DNA from: a virus
Direction: 5' to 3' (one strand)
Virus record (IMG/VR): IMGVR_UViG_3300032893_000116
Coordinates: 1 to 42,941 of that record
Length of the DNA stretch: 42,941 nucleotides
The position numbers were made by a program, and so were the translations under genes. Shown in pieces: positions 4,884 to 12,725 of the stretch (position 1 is the first letter of the stretch; every line of letters begins with the position of its first letter). Under the pieces are notes generated by a model. It ran no database searches. It was given only the letters and a program-made list of their open reading frames with translations, and was not told where the DNA came from.

Positions 4884-5060
4884 ATGAAACAGAATCAAAT
4901 CAAAGTTTACGAAATGGGCGACGCCGAAATTCAAGCGGTATTCGCGAAAGCGGAAGCGGCCGGATATTCTTCCGGGTTGGCTTTCGTCAACGAGATGAAT
5001 CTCTGGGACGCGACTCGCGATGAAGTCCTCGCGATTCTTGAAGCTCCCGTCCAAGGTTAA
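4884..5060 (+). CDS. Small 58-aa hypothetical protein
   Basis: The ATG at 4884 has an AAAGGA site directly after the copy-4 leader. The product begins MKQNQIKVYEMGDAEIQAVF and contains two likely helices (residues 11-28 and 38-52). It is acidic overall and soluble, the size of many phage anti-host or regulatory proteins, but no family is recognised. The frame is open further upstream only as a shadow of the previous gene. Confidence 0.7.
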   Translation: MKQNQIKVYEMGDAEIQAVFAKAEAAGYSSGLAFVNEMNLWDATRDEVLAILEAPVQG

Positions 5061-5078
5061 CGCCACAACCCAAACCCA

Positions 5079-5092
5079 GCCGGGCAACCGGC
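5079..5092 (+). repeat. Leader hairpin variant with GNRA loop
   Basis: GCCGG(GCAA)CCGGC stands where the C(UUCG)G hairpin stands in front of the other genes, flanked by 'caaaccca' and 'cccacaacccaaaggaaaaatg'. The tetraloop class has changed (GNRA instead of UUCG) while position and binding site are kept. Confidence 0.7.
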
Positions 5093-5110
5093 CCACAACC
5101 CAAAGGAAAA

Positions 5111-5554
5111 ATGAAAACCATTCATACGCCGGAACCGTGGCACAAAGGCGAATCGCCCGACGCATACTTGGGTGCCTGGGTTGTACGGGGCAAGCGAGAT
5201 GGGGCGGGCTGCACAAGCCCCATCGTTTGCAACGTCAGTACGCCCATGGATCAGGAGCGCATTGTCTCATGCGTCAATGCCTGCGCGGGCATGGCGGACC
5301 CGGCGGCCGAAATGAAAGCGTTGCGCGCCGCAACAAGAAAGGGGAAATCAATGACCATTGAAATCAGGCAGGACTCGATTGAAATCTCCCGGGAGGACCA
5401 GGAGATCATCCTCCGCGCGCTCCGGCAATCGGAGTCCAAGCTAGAAGCAGAGGAGGCTGTCCGAGCGAGCGATTACCGAAACGCGGGCCTCCCTGCACCC
5501 GTCGAAAATTGCGCGCTCTGGCTGGTGCGGGACGCGATCAGGAGGATCATTTGA
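5111..5554 (+). CDS. Two-part protein: 'HTPEPW' phage domain joined to XRE-partner domain
   Basis: From the ATG at 5111 (AAAGGA site) the frame gives 147 aa. Residues 1-80 start MKTIHTPEPWHKGE and contain 'ERIVSCVNACAGM', a pattern I know from many short phage proteins of unknown role. Residues 81-147 start MTIEIRQDSIEISREDQEII and end DAIRRII, matching the separate partner gene at 3705-3926. An ATG at 5351 with GGGGAAATCA upstream could start the second half alone. So this is either a fusion made by loss of a stop codon or a gene with an internal start. It overlaps the second XRE repressor by 4 bp. Confidence 0.75.
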   Translation: MKTIHTPEPWHKGESPDAYLGAWVVRGKRDGAGCTSPIVCNVSTPMDQERIVSCVNACAGMADPAAEMKALRAATRKGKSMTIEIRQDSIEISREDQEIILRALRQSESKLEAEEAVRASDYRNAGLPAPVENCALWLVRDAIRRII

Positions 5555-5799
5555 AATTCTCCACCGAGCTGGTCCGGCTGCGCAAGGCCGCCGGGCTCTC
5601 CCAGTCCCAAGCCGCAGCCCGGCTCGGGGTGCCAGTCCGAACGCTCCAGAAATGGGAGCAGGGCGAGCGCGAGCCGACGGAATTCGTGATGGGGAATGTC
5701 TGTCAACTGGTTGGTATGGTTTCAAGAGTCCCCGCCCGGGCCTCCGGCGGGAGGCACAGGGCACAGCACGGAGGCGGCGCCACCGGGCGGGGAAATTAG
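5551..5799 (+). CDS. XRE-family helix-turn-helix repressor, copy 2
   Basis: The start is the TTG at 5551, set by GGAGG (5541-5545) and the TTGA overlap, identical in layout to copy 1. The helix-turn-helix reads 'LVRLRKAAGLSQSQAAARLGVPVRTLQKWE', followed by 'PTEF' as in copy 1. The C-terminal ~30 residues are Arg/Gly-rich and include a degenerate copy of the GC-rich leader sequence (about 5728-5748), so the ancestral gene may have ended earlier. It is the last gene of the plus-strand block; its stop overlaps that of the converging late operon. Confidence 0.85.
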   Translation: MKFSTELVRLRKAAGLSQSQAAARLGVPVRTLQKWEQGEREPTEFVMGNVCQLVGMVSRVPARASGGRHRAQHGGGATGRGN

Positions 5800-5894
5800 T
5801 GCACCAGTACCATCGCCAGCCAGGCGAACCAGATGACCACCAGGAAACCTCCCAGCCAGTCAATCGGTGCCCGTGGTGCGCGCTCAGTGTCCAC
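5796..5894 (-). CDS. Tiny single-pass membrane protein, 32 aa
   Basis: A GTG at 5894 overlaps the stop of the lipoprotein gene, giving a 32-aa product with a polar start (MDTERAPRAPID) and a membrane helix WLGGFLVVIWFAWLAMVLV up to the C-terminus. It is the last gene of the late operon and overlaps the converging XRE gene by 4 bp. Small size, membrane helix and position beside holin-like genes suggest a lysis accessory protein. Too short for certainty; translation would depend on coupling because there is no binding site. Confidence 0.4.
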   Translation of the reverse strand: MDTERAPRAPIDWLGGFLVVIWFAWLAMVLVH

Positions 5895-6306
5895 CGGCGT
5901 TCGTGCCGACGTTTAGGAGCGGCGTGGAGACGCTCCCGGGCAGCCCGAATGCTTTCAGCGCCCCATTCGCGCCCATCTGGCCCAGGAGCAGCCCGAAGTT
6001 GAAAGCCTGCGCTTGTTGAATCTGCTGGCCGGAATATCCAGCGTTCACGACGTTCGGGTCGTTCAACGAGTTTAACCCCTCGAGGCTCACCGTCACATTG
6101 CCATTCGTATCCCGCGTCACCTTGAGCGCGGAAATGCTCTCATTCTTCGGGAGCGTCAGGTCAACCGTGCCCTTGGCCTGATCCCATTTGATCCGGCTCG
6201 ATGGGACAGCCTGATTACCTGTCGCGCACCCGGCGCATAACGCCAGAGCCGCGATCGCGCCTAGGTTCACCACCATCCCCCATGTTACCAGTAACTTGAA
6301 TTTCAT
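5884..6306 (-). CDS. Putative lipoprotein, late operon
   Basis: The ATG at 6306 has a strong GGAGG site. The 140-aa product starts with a hydrophobic signal ending 'LALCAGC', a lipobox-like sequence with acylated Cys expected at residue 27, followed by a Gly/Asn/Gln-rich exported domain. Residues 75-140 are rich in Asn and Gly ('SLNDPNVVNAGYSGQQ'). It lies between holin-like membrane genes and the end of the late operon. A lipoprotein beside membrane proteins recalls outer-membrane spanins, but it is longer than usual Rz1 proteins and has no proline-rich tail, so a superinfection-exclusion or envelope role is also possible. Confidence 0.65.
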   Translation of the reverse strand: MKFKLLVTWGMVVNLGAIAALALCAGCATGNQAVPSSRIKWDQAKGTVDLTLPKNESISALKVTRDTNGNVTVSLEGLNSLNDPNVVNAGYSGQQIQQAQAFNFGLLLGQMGANGALKAFGLPGSVSTPLLNVGTNAGGH

Positions 6307-6316
6307 TTTGCCTCCG

Positions 6317-6538
6317 TTATTTGGTTTCCCCATTTTTGTCCCAGCCCAACGCATCATCGGCGTGCAGACACTCCGATGCTGTGGAATAATACAGGGTCTC
6401 ACATAGTGGAGTGATCTGCAAGTTGCAAGTGTCCGATTCGGCAGTTGCATTCACGACAATTCCCGTTCGTATGACATTGCTGGTTTTGAACACGACAAGG
6501 TCCCCAATCTTAGCTTCTCTACCGTTTTTATAGTGCAT
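6317..6538 (-). CDS. Small 73-aa beta-rich hypothetical protein
   Basis: The ATG at 6538 has GGAGG 8 nt upstream and overlaps the previous stop by one base (TAATG). The product starts MHYKNGREAKIGDLVVFKTSN and continues 'RTGIVVNATAESDTCNLQI', which looks like a small SH3-like or KOW-like barrel ('AKIGDLVVF...GIVV'). Proteins of this style are frequent in phages near lysis genes, without known function. Soluble, no signal peptide. Confidence 0.65.
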   Translation of the reverse strand: MHYKNGREAKIGDLVVFKTSNVIRTGIVVNATAESDTCNLQITPLCETLYYSTASECLHADDALGWDKNGETK

Positions 6539-6807
6539 TATTTTGCCTCCACAGTTTGGCCCGCGGTTTTGTCTTGTTCGGCGAGGGCGTCCGCGTGCCG
6601 TTTCACGCTCCCGTCGAAATAGGCCCGAAGGGCATTGCTCGCGCCGATGGCGGCCCCCAGGATGGCCAGTGTCCACCTTTGCGGAGTGGGCCAGTGGTCC
6701 TTGCTGAGAATATCGGAAATCTGGTCCAGCATCGGAGCGATGAAGCCGATCACGAAATAACAGGCCGCGCGGCCCCAGACTGGAAACCATCGGATAATCG
6801 AATTCAT
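6538..6807 (-). CDS. Holin-like membrane protein, 89 aa
   Basis: The ATG at 6807 has GGAGG 8 nt upstream. Two hydrophobic stretches are visible: residues 12-26 (ACYFVIGFIAPMLDQ) and 47-62 (WTLAILGAAIGASNAL), followed by a charged C-terminus. Size, two membrane segments, charged tail and position next to another small membrane protein fit a class II holin. It may pair with the 6804-7103 product as holin/antiholin. No endolysin gene is recognisable nearby, which weakens the lysis-cassette reading. Confidence 0.6.
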   Translation of the reverse strand: MNSIIRWFPVWGRAACYFVIGFIAPMLDQISDILSKDHWPTPQRWTLAILGAAIGASNALRAYFDGSVKRHADALAEQDKTAGQTVEAK

Positions 6808-7103
6808 CGTATTACCTCCGTTTTTTCCTTCGGGCATTGGGTGTCAGGATGGCGCACGCAATACAGGCTTTCCATCTGTTTGCTCATGCGGTCAATCGCA
6901 GCCGCATGTTCAGCCATCGCGTCCTGTAGCTTCACAAAGCGGGTTACAACCCAAGCCGTGCAGACAACGAAGGTGGTCACCACTCCGACTACTTCCCCAA
7001 GCTTGAGATGGGTCTCCCCGGTAACGATGTTGCCCGAATCACCGAGAAGCATGGCCCCTAATCCCAGCAGGCCCCCGGCGATTGAAGTCAGAAGTCGAGT
7101 CAT
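6804..7103 (-). CDS. Holin-like membrane protein, 99 aa
   Basis: The start may be ATG 7103 (MTRLL, 99 aa) or GTG 7118. Hydrophobic segments at residues 4-20 (LLTSIAGGLLGLGAML) and 37-56 (GEVVGVVTTFVVCTAWVVT) are followed by a predicted helix 'LQDAMAEHAAAIDRMSKQMESL' that could form a coiled coil, then a polar tail with two cysteines. This layout, two membrane segments plus cytoplasmic coiled coil, is common in phage holins. The gene overlaps the next membrane gene by 4 bp. Confidence 0.6.
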   Translation of the reverse strand: MTRLLTSIAGGLLGLGAMLLGDSGNIVTGETHLKLGEVVGVVTTFVVCTAWVVTRFVKLQDAMAEHAAAIDRMSKQMESLYCVRHPDTQCPKEKTEVIR

Positions 7104-7145
7104 GTTTTTCGAGTTCACTGCATTTGTGAAGCAGAGGTTTCCCGG

Positions 7146-7508
7146 TCAGTAAAATCTCAATCTTGGGTGCGTGGGAATCGTCACAGCCCCTTCGTTGGAC
7201 GGCAAACTTTCAAAGCCGTTCGTGTTCACGGCCGTAACGACGAAGAAGTAGGTCTGCCCCACGGCGAGCCCGCTGAGAGTGATGTTCGTTGCGGCCCCGG
7301 TGTTCGTGCTTTGGAAGCCCGGCGCTGGCACGACTACCGGATTGGTCCCGATATAGAAGCTGTTCGTGGACCAGTATAGAATATAACCGGCCACTCCGGA
7401 GTAGCTGTCCATGTCCCAGGAGAGCCGCACTGTCGGAGCGTAGGGGATCGGAGGCCACGCGAACACCGCGCAGCCAGCAAGCATGAGGGTGAGAAGGAGT
7501 TTTTTCAT
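7146..7508 (-). CDS. Secreted fibronectin type III-like protein
   Basis: The ATG at 7508 overlaps the esterase stop (ATGA). The 120-aa product has a signal peptide MKKLLLTLMLAGCAVFAWPP, possibly a lipoprotein (Cys at residue 13), then one fibronectin-III-like domain: 'VRLSWDMDSYSGVAGYILYW' and 'LAVGQTYFFVVTAVNTNGFES' show the conserved Trp, Tyr and Leu positions. Such small secreted FN3 proteins are typical of Verrucomicrobiota and their phages. It closes a run of signal-peptide genes behind the tail fibres. It may decorate fibres or the host surface; there is no direct evidence. Confidence 0.75.
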   Translation of the reverse strand: MKKLLLTLMLAGCAVFAWPPIPYAPTVRLSWDMDSYSGVAGYILYWSTNSFYIGTNPVVVPAPGFQSTNTGAATNITLSGLAVGQTYFFVVTAVNTNGFESLPSNEGAVTIPTHPRLRFY

Positions 7509-9388
7509 GGTTTGACGTTCATCCCCCAGCAGAAGGTATAGGCTTGGGTTGTGCCTGCTGGAAGAGTGGCGGGAAGCCCTCCGGCGTAGGGTATGCCCGT
7601 GGCATAGCTTGATGTCCCGCCGGATTGGAAACTGGTGTTGATATAGGTGCTGTCTCCAGTCAACATGGCCACGTAATACGTTCCTGCTGATACGCTTTGC
7701 GATGTGATTCCGGCCTCCTGCCAATAGAGCGTTCCGACCTTGCTGGTAATCTCCCCGGCGTCTTTCAGCAAACTCCCGGCTCCAGAATAAAGGCCGATTT
7801 TTACGGTTCCAACGCTGCTTGAATAGGCATAGACCCGTAAATTGGTGCAAGTCCCGCCAGAACTTAGGGTGATGGGCTGCCAGATAAGGTAGTTCGCTTG
7901 GAATCCACCATTCAACGCTCCCGCTGGTTCTGCCGCATCCACCCAGTTCGTATCGAACCCTCCCCCGGGCGTGCCGTAATTCGTGGCGAACACCGTGGAG
8001 AATACCCCCATGCAGAAGGTGTTTGAGGTCACGGTCGGCGACGGCAACAGGGCGGGCGGGCTGGAATCGTAGCTCACTCCTCCGGCGAAGAAGGTGTAGC
8101 CATTCGTTTGGTACGAGAAGACCGTCTGTCCGTTTCCTACCCGCAACGCCGCGAAATAATCCCCGGCCTGGACGCTCACAGCCGACGCCATCATGCCCGT
8201 CACCCAGAAATTCAGACCGGCCGGACAATACATCTCCGCCGTCTCCCGTAGGAAAGCGCCGCCGCTGTCATAGAGATCCATCTTCAGAGTCTGTGGTTGC
8301 ACGTTGGAATAAACGAAAACTCGCAGACCAGCCACCTGCCCTGGCGCGGAGAAGGTCGCCTTTTCCCAGATCATGAAGTCCGCGTCCAAAGCTCCATTTG
8401 TGGCGCCGTTCGTCGCGGTGAGATTTTGCCAGGACCAACTCGGATTCGCCACCGAGACAGAGCCCAAGACCCGGACCGATCCCACCGTCATCGGACCAGC
8501 CCTGCCCGGCCCGGTGTTCAACCGGGGCAGAGCCAGCCAGGGCAGCGCATTGGTCACCCATCCGCTCTGCCAGTTATGCGTGTAGGTGGTCAGGCTGTTC
8601 GGGTCGTCCACATAGTGCGGCACGCCGCGCGCCGTCAGCGCCGCATCCATATAATGCATGTCAAAGCAGAAATATCCCGTGCTCAGGCACAGGTAGATCC
8701 TCTGACTGTCCAGTAGCCCGGCCACGTGCGCATCCAGAAAACTATCCGTCAGCCGGTAGTTGGCTTTCCAGTTTGCGGCAGTAGAGAAATTCTCGCTCGA
8801 ATCGTAGGTGTCCCAGTTGGTCATGGTCAGCGGGGACTGGTAGATAGCCATTTTGTCAAACACCGATGGATTGCGGCACATCAGGCTGAACGCGCCGAGC
8901 CCAGAGCGCGAATACCCAATGATGCACATAGGCTCGCTGCCGGTCTTCGAGAAGTTGGTCCGCAGCCAGGGAACCAGCAGCGTGGTCAACAGAGTTTCAT
9001 AGCGCACGTTCGGATTGATGTCGCTATCCGCTCCGAAGAAGCTGGAGAGGTTGAGCCCGGGTAGGTTGCTCTGGGTCTGAAACTGCATTTCCGCAACGGT
9101 GCAGTAGTAATTGCTCTGCGCCTTGAGGTCGATGAACGCCTGCATCCCATTGCCGTAGGTCGTTTCCGGGTCCTGTTCGACGGGCAGCACGATGATAAAC
9201 CGGTGCTCCAGGTTGGTCGGTCCCACCGCAGGCAGCAAGCGCAGAGACACCGGGCTTGGGCCATTGCAGTCGGAAGTCACCGTAAAAGTGATCATGCCGA
9301 CTGCATTGGTCGCAGGGCTGGAGGCGGTGAAAGTATTTCCGCTGGCTAGGAGCGGGAGCAGGAGCAGGATGGGGAGGAACCTCTTCAC
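7505..9388 (-). CDS. Secreted esterase/alpha-beta hydrolase with two C-terminal beta domains
   Basis: The 627-aa product has a signal peptide (MKRFLPILLLLPLLASG), then an esterase domain to about residue 300: 'MCIIGYSRSGLGAFSLM' places the likely nucleophile Ser at 160 in a GxSxS elbow, and 'TYTHNWQSGW' gives a likely catalytic His at 271, as in esterase D/feruloyl-esterase-like hydrolases. Residues ~315-470 and ~485-627 are two related repeats ('DADFMIWEKATFSAPGQVAG' and 'GGFQANYLIWQPITLSSGG'), probably jelly-roll carbohydrate-binding domains. In a fibre locus this suggests a polysaccharide deacylase or depolymerase tailspike. The N-terminal signal peptide is odd for a virion protein. ATGA overlaps on both sides. 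Confidence 0.75.
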   Translation of the reverse strand: MKRFLPILLLLPLLASGNTFTASSPATNAVGMITFTVTSDCNGPSPVSLRLLPAVGPTNLEHRFIIVLPVEQDPETTYGNGMQAFIDLKAQSNYYCTVAEMQFQTQSNLPGLNLSSFFGADSDINPNVRYETLLTTLLVPWLRTNFSKTGSEPMCIIGYSRSGLGAFSLMCRNPSVFDKMAIYQSPLTMTNWDTYDSSENFSTAANWKANYRLTDSFLDAHVAGLLDSQRIYLCLSTGYFCFDMHYMDAALTARGVPHYVDDPNSLTTYTHNWQSGWVTNALPWLALPRLNTGPGRAGPMTVGSVRVLGSVSVANPSWSWQNLTATNGATNGALDADFMIWEKATFSAPGQVAGLRVFVYSNVQPQTLKMDLYDSGGAFLRETAEMYCPAGLNFWVTGMMASAVSVQAGDYFAALRVGNGQTVFSYQTNGYTFFAGGVSYDSSPPALLPSPTVTSNTFCMGVFSTVFATNYGTPGGGFDTNWVDAAEPAGALNGGFQANYLIWQPITLSSGGTCTNLRVYAYSSSVGTVKIGLYSGAGSLLKDAGEITSKVGTLYWQEAGITSQSVSAGTYYVAMLTGDSTYINTSFQSGGTSSYATGIPYAGGLPATLPAGTTQAYTFCWGMNVKP

Positions 9389-9765
9389 GGCGTAATTCCC
9401 AAGACATTACAGATATTAGTTATCTGCGTTGGCGTAGCGTTCGGCAACGCGGCGAGAATGGCCACGGCATCCTTTTGCTGCAACTGCGACTGGATATACT
9501 GGTTGCCCCATTCGTCCGCAATGCGCCAGCAGCCATAGGCCGTCAGATCGACCCCGGTGTATTTGTTGGTCCCGGTCAATCCAGCATTCAACAGGGAAAG
9601 CTGGTATTGGATTCCGTTCCATTGATTCGTACCCAAAGGGATTGTGACTGTCAAAGTCACGTTCGTCTGAATGGCCACCCCATTTGTCCAGAAGTAGGGG
9701 TGAGCCACTTGAGCCTGCACCGACAGGCCTACGGTGAGAAGTACGAGTGCGAGTAGTTTCTTCAT
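9385..9765 (-). CDS. Small secreted protein of the fibre locus
   Basis: The ATG at 9765, 2 nt after the fibre stop codon, gives 126 aa: signal peptide MKKLLALVLLTVGLSVQAQ with an A-Q-A cleavage site, then an Asn/Thr-rich domain with 'WNGIQYQLSLLNAGLTGTN' and a C-terminal helical part ending 'TQITNICNVLGITP'. No family recognised. It overlaps the esterase gene by 4 bp, so it is made together with it. Possible roles are fibre chaperone or periplasmic accessory protein. Confidence 0.7.
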   Translation of the reverse strand: MKKLLALVLLTVGLSVQAQVAHPYFWTNGVAIQTNVTLTVTIPLGTNQWNGIQYQLSLLNAGLTGTNKYTGVDLTAYGCWRIADEWGNQYIQSQLQQKDAVAILAALPNATPTQITNICNVLGITP

Positions 9766-9767
9766 AA

Positions 9768-12725
9768 TCAATTTTTGATAAACCAACTTATGAGACAGTT
9801 TGTAGTGGCTGCTGCATTGAGTCGCAGCGTGATCAGGTTGGCAGTGCAGACGGCGCGGGCATAAAAAGCGGTCGTATCGTCGGAGTTCACGGTCGCGAGG
9901 CAGACTGTGTTAGTCGTGACGTAATTGTTTGTGATTGAAGCCGTCGCAAGGCCAGTCGGCATGGTAACCAGTCCATAAACAGTGTTGCTTCCGTTCCAGT
10001 TCGTTGTCGTCCAGGTCGTATTGATCACTTGGTTGGTGATTAGTGAAGGCTGTGTGATTGTGCCAAATACCCTCAGATTCGCCGGGCTCTGATGGTTCGT
10101 ATTATTTCCCTCAATCCAGATTTCCGGCACAGTGTTGTTGCTCCATCCAGTGTTAAACGTCGAAATCATTGGAGAGTTTGGAGTCGCAGTAGTATTATTT
10201 TTGTTGGTTCCGAGAATTAAACCGAAGAAATTGGTTGTGTATGTATCATACACTAAAGCTAAATAGCCCTTCGCCGGAGCATAAAATCTGCTTTGGTTCA
10301 AGAACCCCATTGAACCGGCATCTCCTGAAATAATGGTAGCGCCCTGAACATTACCCGATACCGTTGCGGCTCCAGTCACATCTAGCGGAGTTGTAGAGGA
10401 TGCTTTTGCGACTCCAACATTTCCATTTGTCCCCACCTGAAACTTCACCGCCCCACTCCCATCCACCAGCGAAAGCACCGCATTCGCCCCCGCCGCCGTG
10501 TTGGAAAGATAGAGCGTCATGCCGCCGTTGGTGCCGATCTGGACTGTGCCGTTGGACTGGATGCACATTCCAATAGAATTTCCATTGGTGGTCCACAATT
10601 CCCATACATTAGTTCCACCAGTAATGCAGGGCTTCAGGATGAATGGGCAGCCGACGTTGGTGCCGATGACGGTCAGGTTGGTGGTAATGAGGTTACTGGC
10701 CCCTCCGCTGATGATGAGTACCCGGGCATTGGTACCACCCGCGTCTCCTGCGCTGGCCGAGACGGGATACGTTCCGTCCGCGTTGGTTGTGCCGAAGGTG
10801 ATTCCGGTCGAGGCCGTGGGACGGTTTGTGTATAGGCTATTTCCACCAAGCGTCGTTAGGTTTCCGTTGGTTGGCTGACAGTTATTAACGAGCGTAACCA
10901 ATCCGTTGCTGGTGGTCGTATCGTTCGAGACCAGTCGGCTGCTCAATCCGTTTGACGTAGTCGTGTCGTTGGCAACAAATGCGCTTTGGAGATTGTTAGA
11001 CGCGGTGCCTATGGCTGACACCACTCCATTGCTAGTCGTGGTGTCGTTGGCCACGAGGATGCCTTGCAGGTTGTTCGATGCGGTGAGCGTGAAGGTCTTG
11101 CTCCAGCCCCAGACAGTATTTGTCGCGGTGTTCATCGCGCTCACAATGTCCCACCAGCCCTTGCCGCCAGTGCCATTATTCGTGAGAGCCCCCGCCGCAT
11201 CAGCAGGCAATCCGCTGGAGATGGAAGCCACAAGATTGGTCCCATCGTCCCAGCTCATTACCGACGTGGGTGTATTGGTGTCGACGGTCACCACCCTCGC
11301 GCCGTTGCTGATGCTCTGACTCACTAGATTGGAAGCGATAAAGCTGCCGGTGACGACAAGCGAAGAAATGAATTGGGTGGCCGCATAGAGTGAGCCGCTG
11401 ACGACGACATTGGTGGCCGTGATGTTGGTGCCCTTGGCGTCGCCGAAGAAGAGGTTAGTGCTGGTGGTGACAGGGTTGTTGGTGTTGCCGGAGCCGGTGT
11501 GGCCATCGGTGTATGCGTTGGCTGCCGCGAGCACGCCGTTGCTGGTGGTCGTGTCATTGGCGACGAAGCGCGTACTCAGGCCGTTCGAGGTGGTCGTGTC
11601 ATTCGCAACGAAAGCCGCTTGCAGGTTGTTGCTCGCAGTCCCAAGCGTGGACACAAGTCCATTGCTCGTGGTTGTGTCAGCCGACAGGAACGCTGAACGC
11701 AGCGAATTGCTCAGCGCGGTGTCGAGAATGCTGGCCACGTTCGTCACGTCCGCGAGACTGGCTGTTCCCCCGGAGATGCTGGCCGTCAGGACAAGATCGC
11801 TTCCGTTCGTGGTGATGCCCATGTTAGGACCGGAAGTAATGCGCAGAGCTTTTTCGGCGACGTTCGTTGGGCTGCCGGGCGGGAGCAGGAAAGGAAGATC
11901 CCGGCCTCTCAATACCCGGTATGGGACATCGTTCGTTGTGAAAAAATACTCATTGTTGAACGGGTCATAGACATAGACTCCCTCTCCATTGTCCACGTAA
12001 AGGAATGTCTTTTGGCCGTCCGAAGACATGATGCCGCACGTTCCATACATGGCCAGATTAGTTGCGTAGCCGCTTGCTCGTGAAACGAGATTCGAGGCGT
12101 TGCCAAGGACGATCTGCCAGACCGTGTTTGTGTCAGTTCCGCCGGTTCCGCTGGCCGTGCTATGAATGGTGACGATCTGAAACCCGCTGGAATCGGTGTT
12201 GGTCACAAGCACGATATTCGTGCCCTGGGCAACTCGCACCGAAAGCGCAGCAATCGCGTTGCTCATCACGGCCGCCGTCACTCCGTTGGTAGGACCGCCC
12301 ACCGAGTTAATCAGGTTTGAAACCCAAATGAACGAAGCGTATCGGGCATCGGAAGCCGTTGCCGTGAACGCCAGCAGGTTCCCCTTCGGCAACGTTGTCG
12401 TGATGCAAGCCTGTGCGTTCCACACGCCCGGATCATCAGGGACAAGCAATGTCCATGAGCCGGACGGGTTGCCAGAAATGTCCAGACGGTAGTTTCCGGC
12501 GAGCAGATTGGAAAACCACGCAATTCCGTTCGCGTCGGTGTATTGCGAGACAGGCTCGCCCATGACTATATTTGTCTCGGTGGCCGTGTATAGGACCGTC
12601 TGGGTGAGCGTGGCCCGCCGATTTGTGACACTCCCCTGCGTAAAATTCTGGACCGGAACGCGGAGAGTGGCCGCGCCCAGGTCGAAGGCCAGCAGGATCG
12701 GAATAACTGAGAGTAGTTTTTTCAT
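9768..12725 (-). CDS. Large Asn/Thr-rich tail fibre with signal peptide
   Basis: The ATG at 12725 overlaps the previous stop (ATGA) and gives 985 aa beginning with a signal peptide (MKKLLSVIPILLAFDLGAA). Residues 20-125 resemble a fibre attachment domain ('LRVPVQNFTQGSVTNRRATL'). The middle carries repeated 'ANDTTTSNG' units spaced by 'ASNNLQ' segments, at least eight copies in two clusters, probably a trimeric fibrous shaft. The C-terminal third ('GTNGNVGVAKASSTTPLDVTG' onward) resembles the endosialidase-chaperone-type fibre tips in pattern, but no autocleavage domain is obvious. Receptor-binding fibre is the likely role. Confidence 0.75.
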   Translation of the reverse strand: MKKLLSVIPILLAFDLGAATLRVPVQNFTQGSVTNRRATLTQTVLYTATETNIVMGEPVSQYTDANGIAWFSNLLAGNYRLDISGNPSGSWTLLVPDDPGVWNAQACITTTLPKGNLLAFTATASDARYASFIWVSNLINSVGGPTNGVTAAVMSNAIAALSVRVAQGTNIVLVTNTDSSGFQIVTIHSTASGTGGTDTNTVWQIVLGNASNLVSRASGYATNLAMYGTCGIMSSDGQKTFLYVDNGEGVYVYDPFNNEYFFTTNDVPYRVLRGRDLPFLLPPGSPTNVAEKALRITSGPNMGITTNGSDLVLTASISGGTASLADVTNVASILDTALSNSLRSAFLSADTTTSNGLVSTLGTASNNLQAAFVANDTTTSNGLSTRFVANDTTTSNGVLAAANAYTDGHTGSGNTNNPVTTSTNLFFGDAKGTNITATNVVVSGSLYAATQFISSLVVTGSFIASNLVSQSISNGARVVTVDTNTPTSVMSWDDGTNLVASISSGLPADAAGALTNNGTGGKGWWDIVSAMNTATNTVWGWSKTFTLTASNNLQGILVANDTTTSNGVVSAIGTASNNLQSAFVANDTTTSNGLSSRLVSNDTTTSNGLVTLVNNCQPTNGNLTTLGGNSLYTNRPTASTGITFGTTNADGTYPVSASAGDAGGTNARVLIISGGASNLITTNLTVIGTNVGCPFILKPCITGGTNVWELWTTNGNSIGMCIQSNGTVQIGTNGGMTLYLSNTAAGANAVLSLVDGSGAVKFQVGTNGNVGVAKASSTTPLDVTGAATVSGNVQGATIISGDAGSMGFLNQSRFYAPAKGYLALVYDTYTTNFFGLILGTNKNNTTATPNSPMISTFNTGWSNNTVPEIWIEGNNTNHQSPANLRVFGTITQPSLITNQVINTTWTTTNWNGSNTVYGLVTMPTGLATASITNNYVTTNTVCLATVNSDDTTAFYARAVCTANLITLRLNAAATTNCLISWFIKN

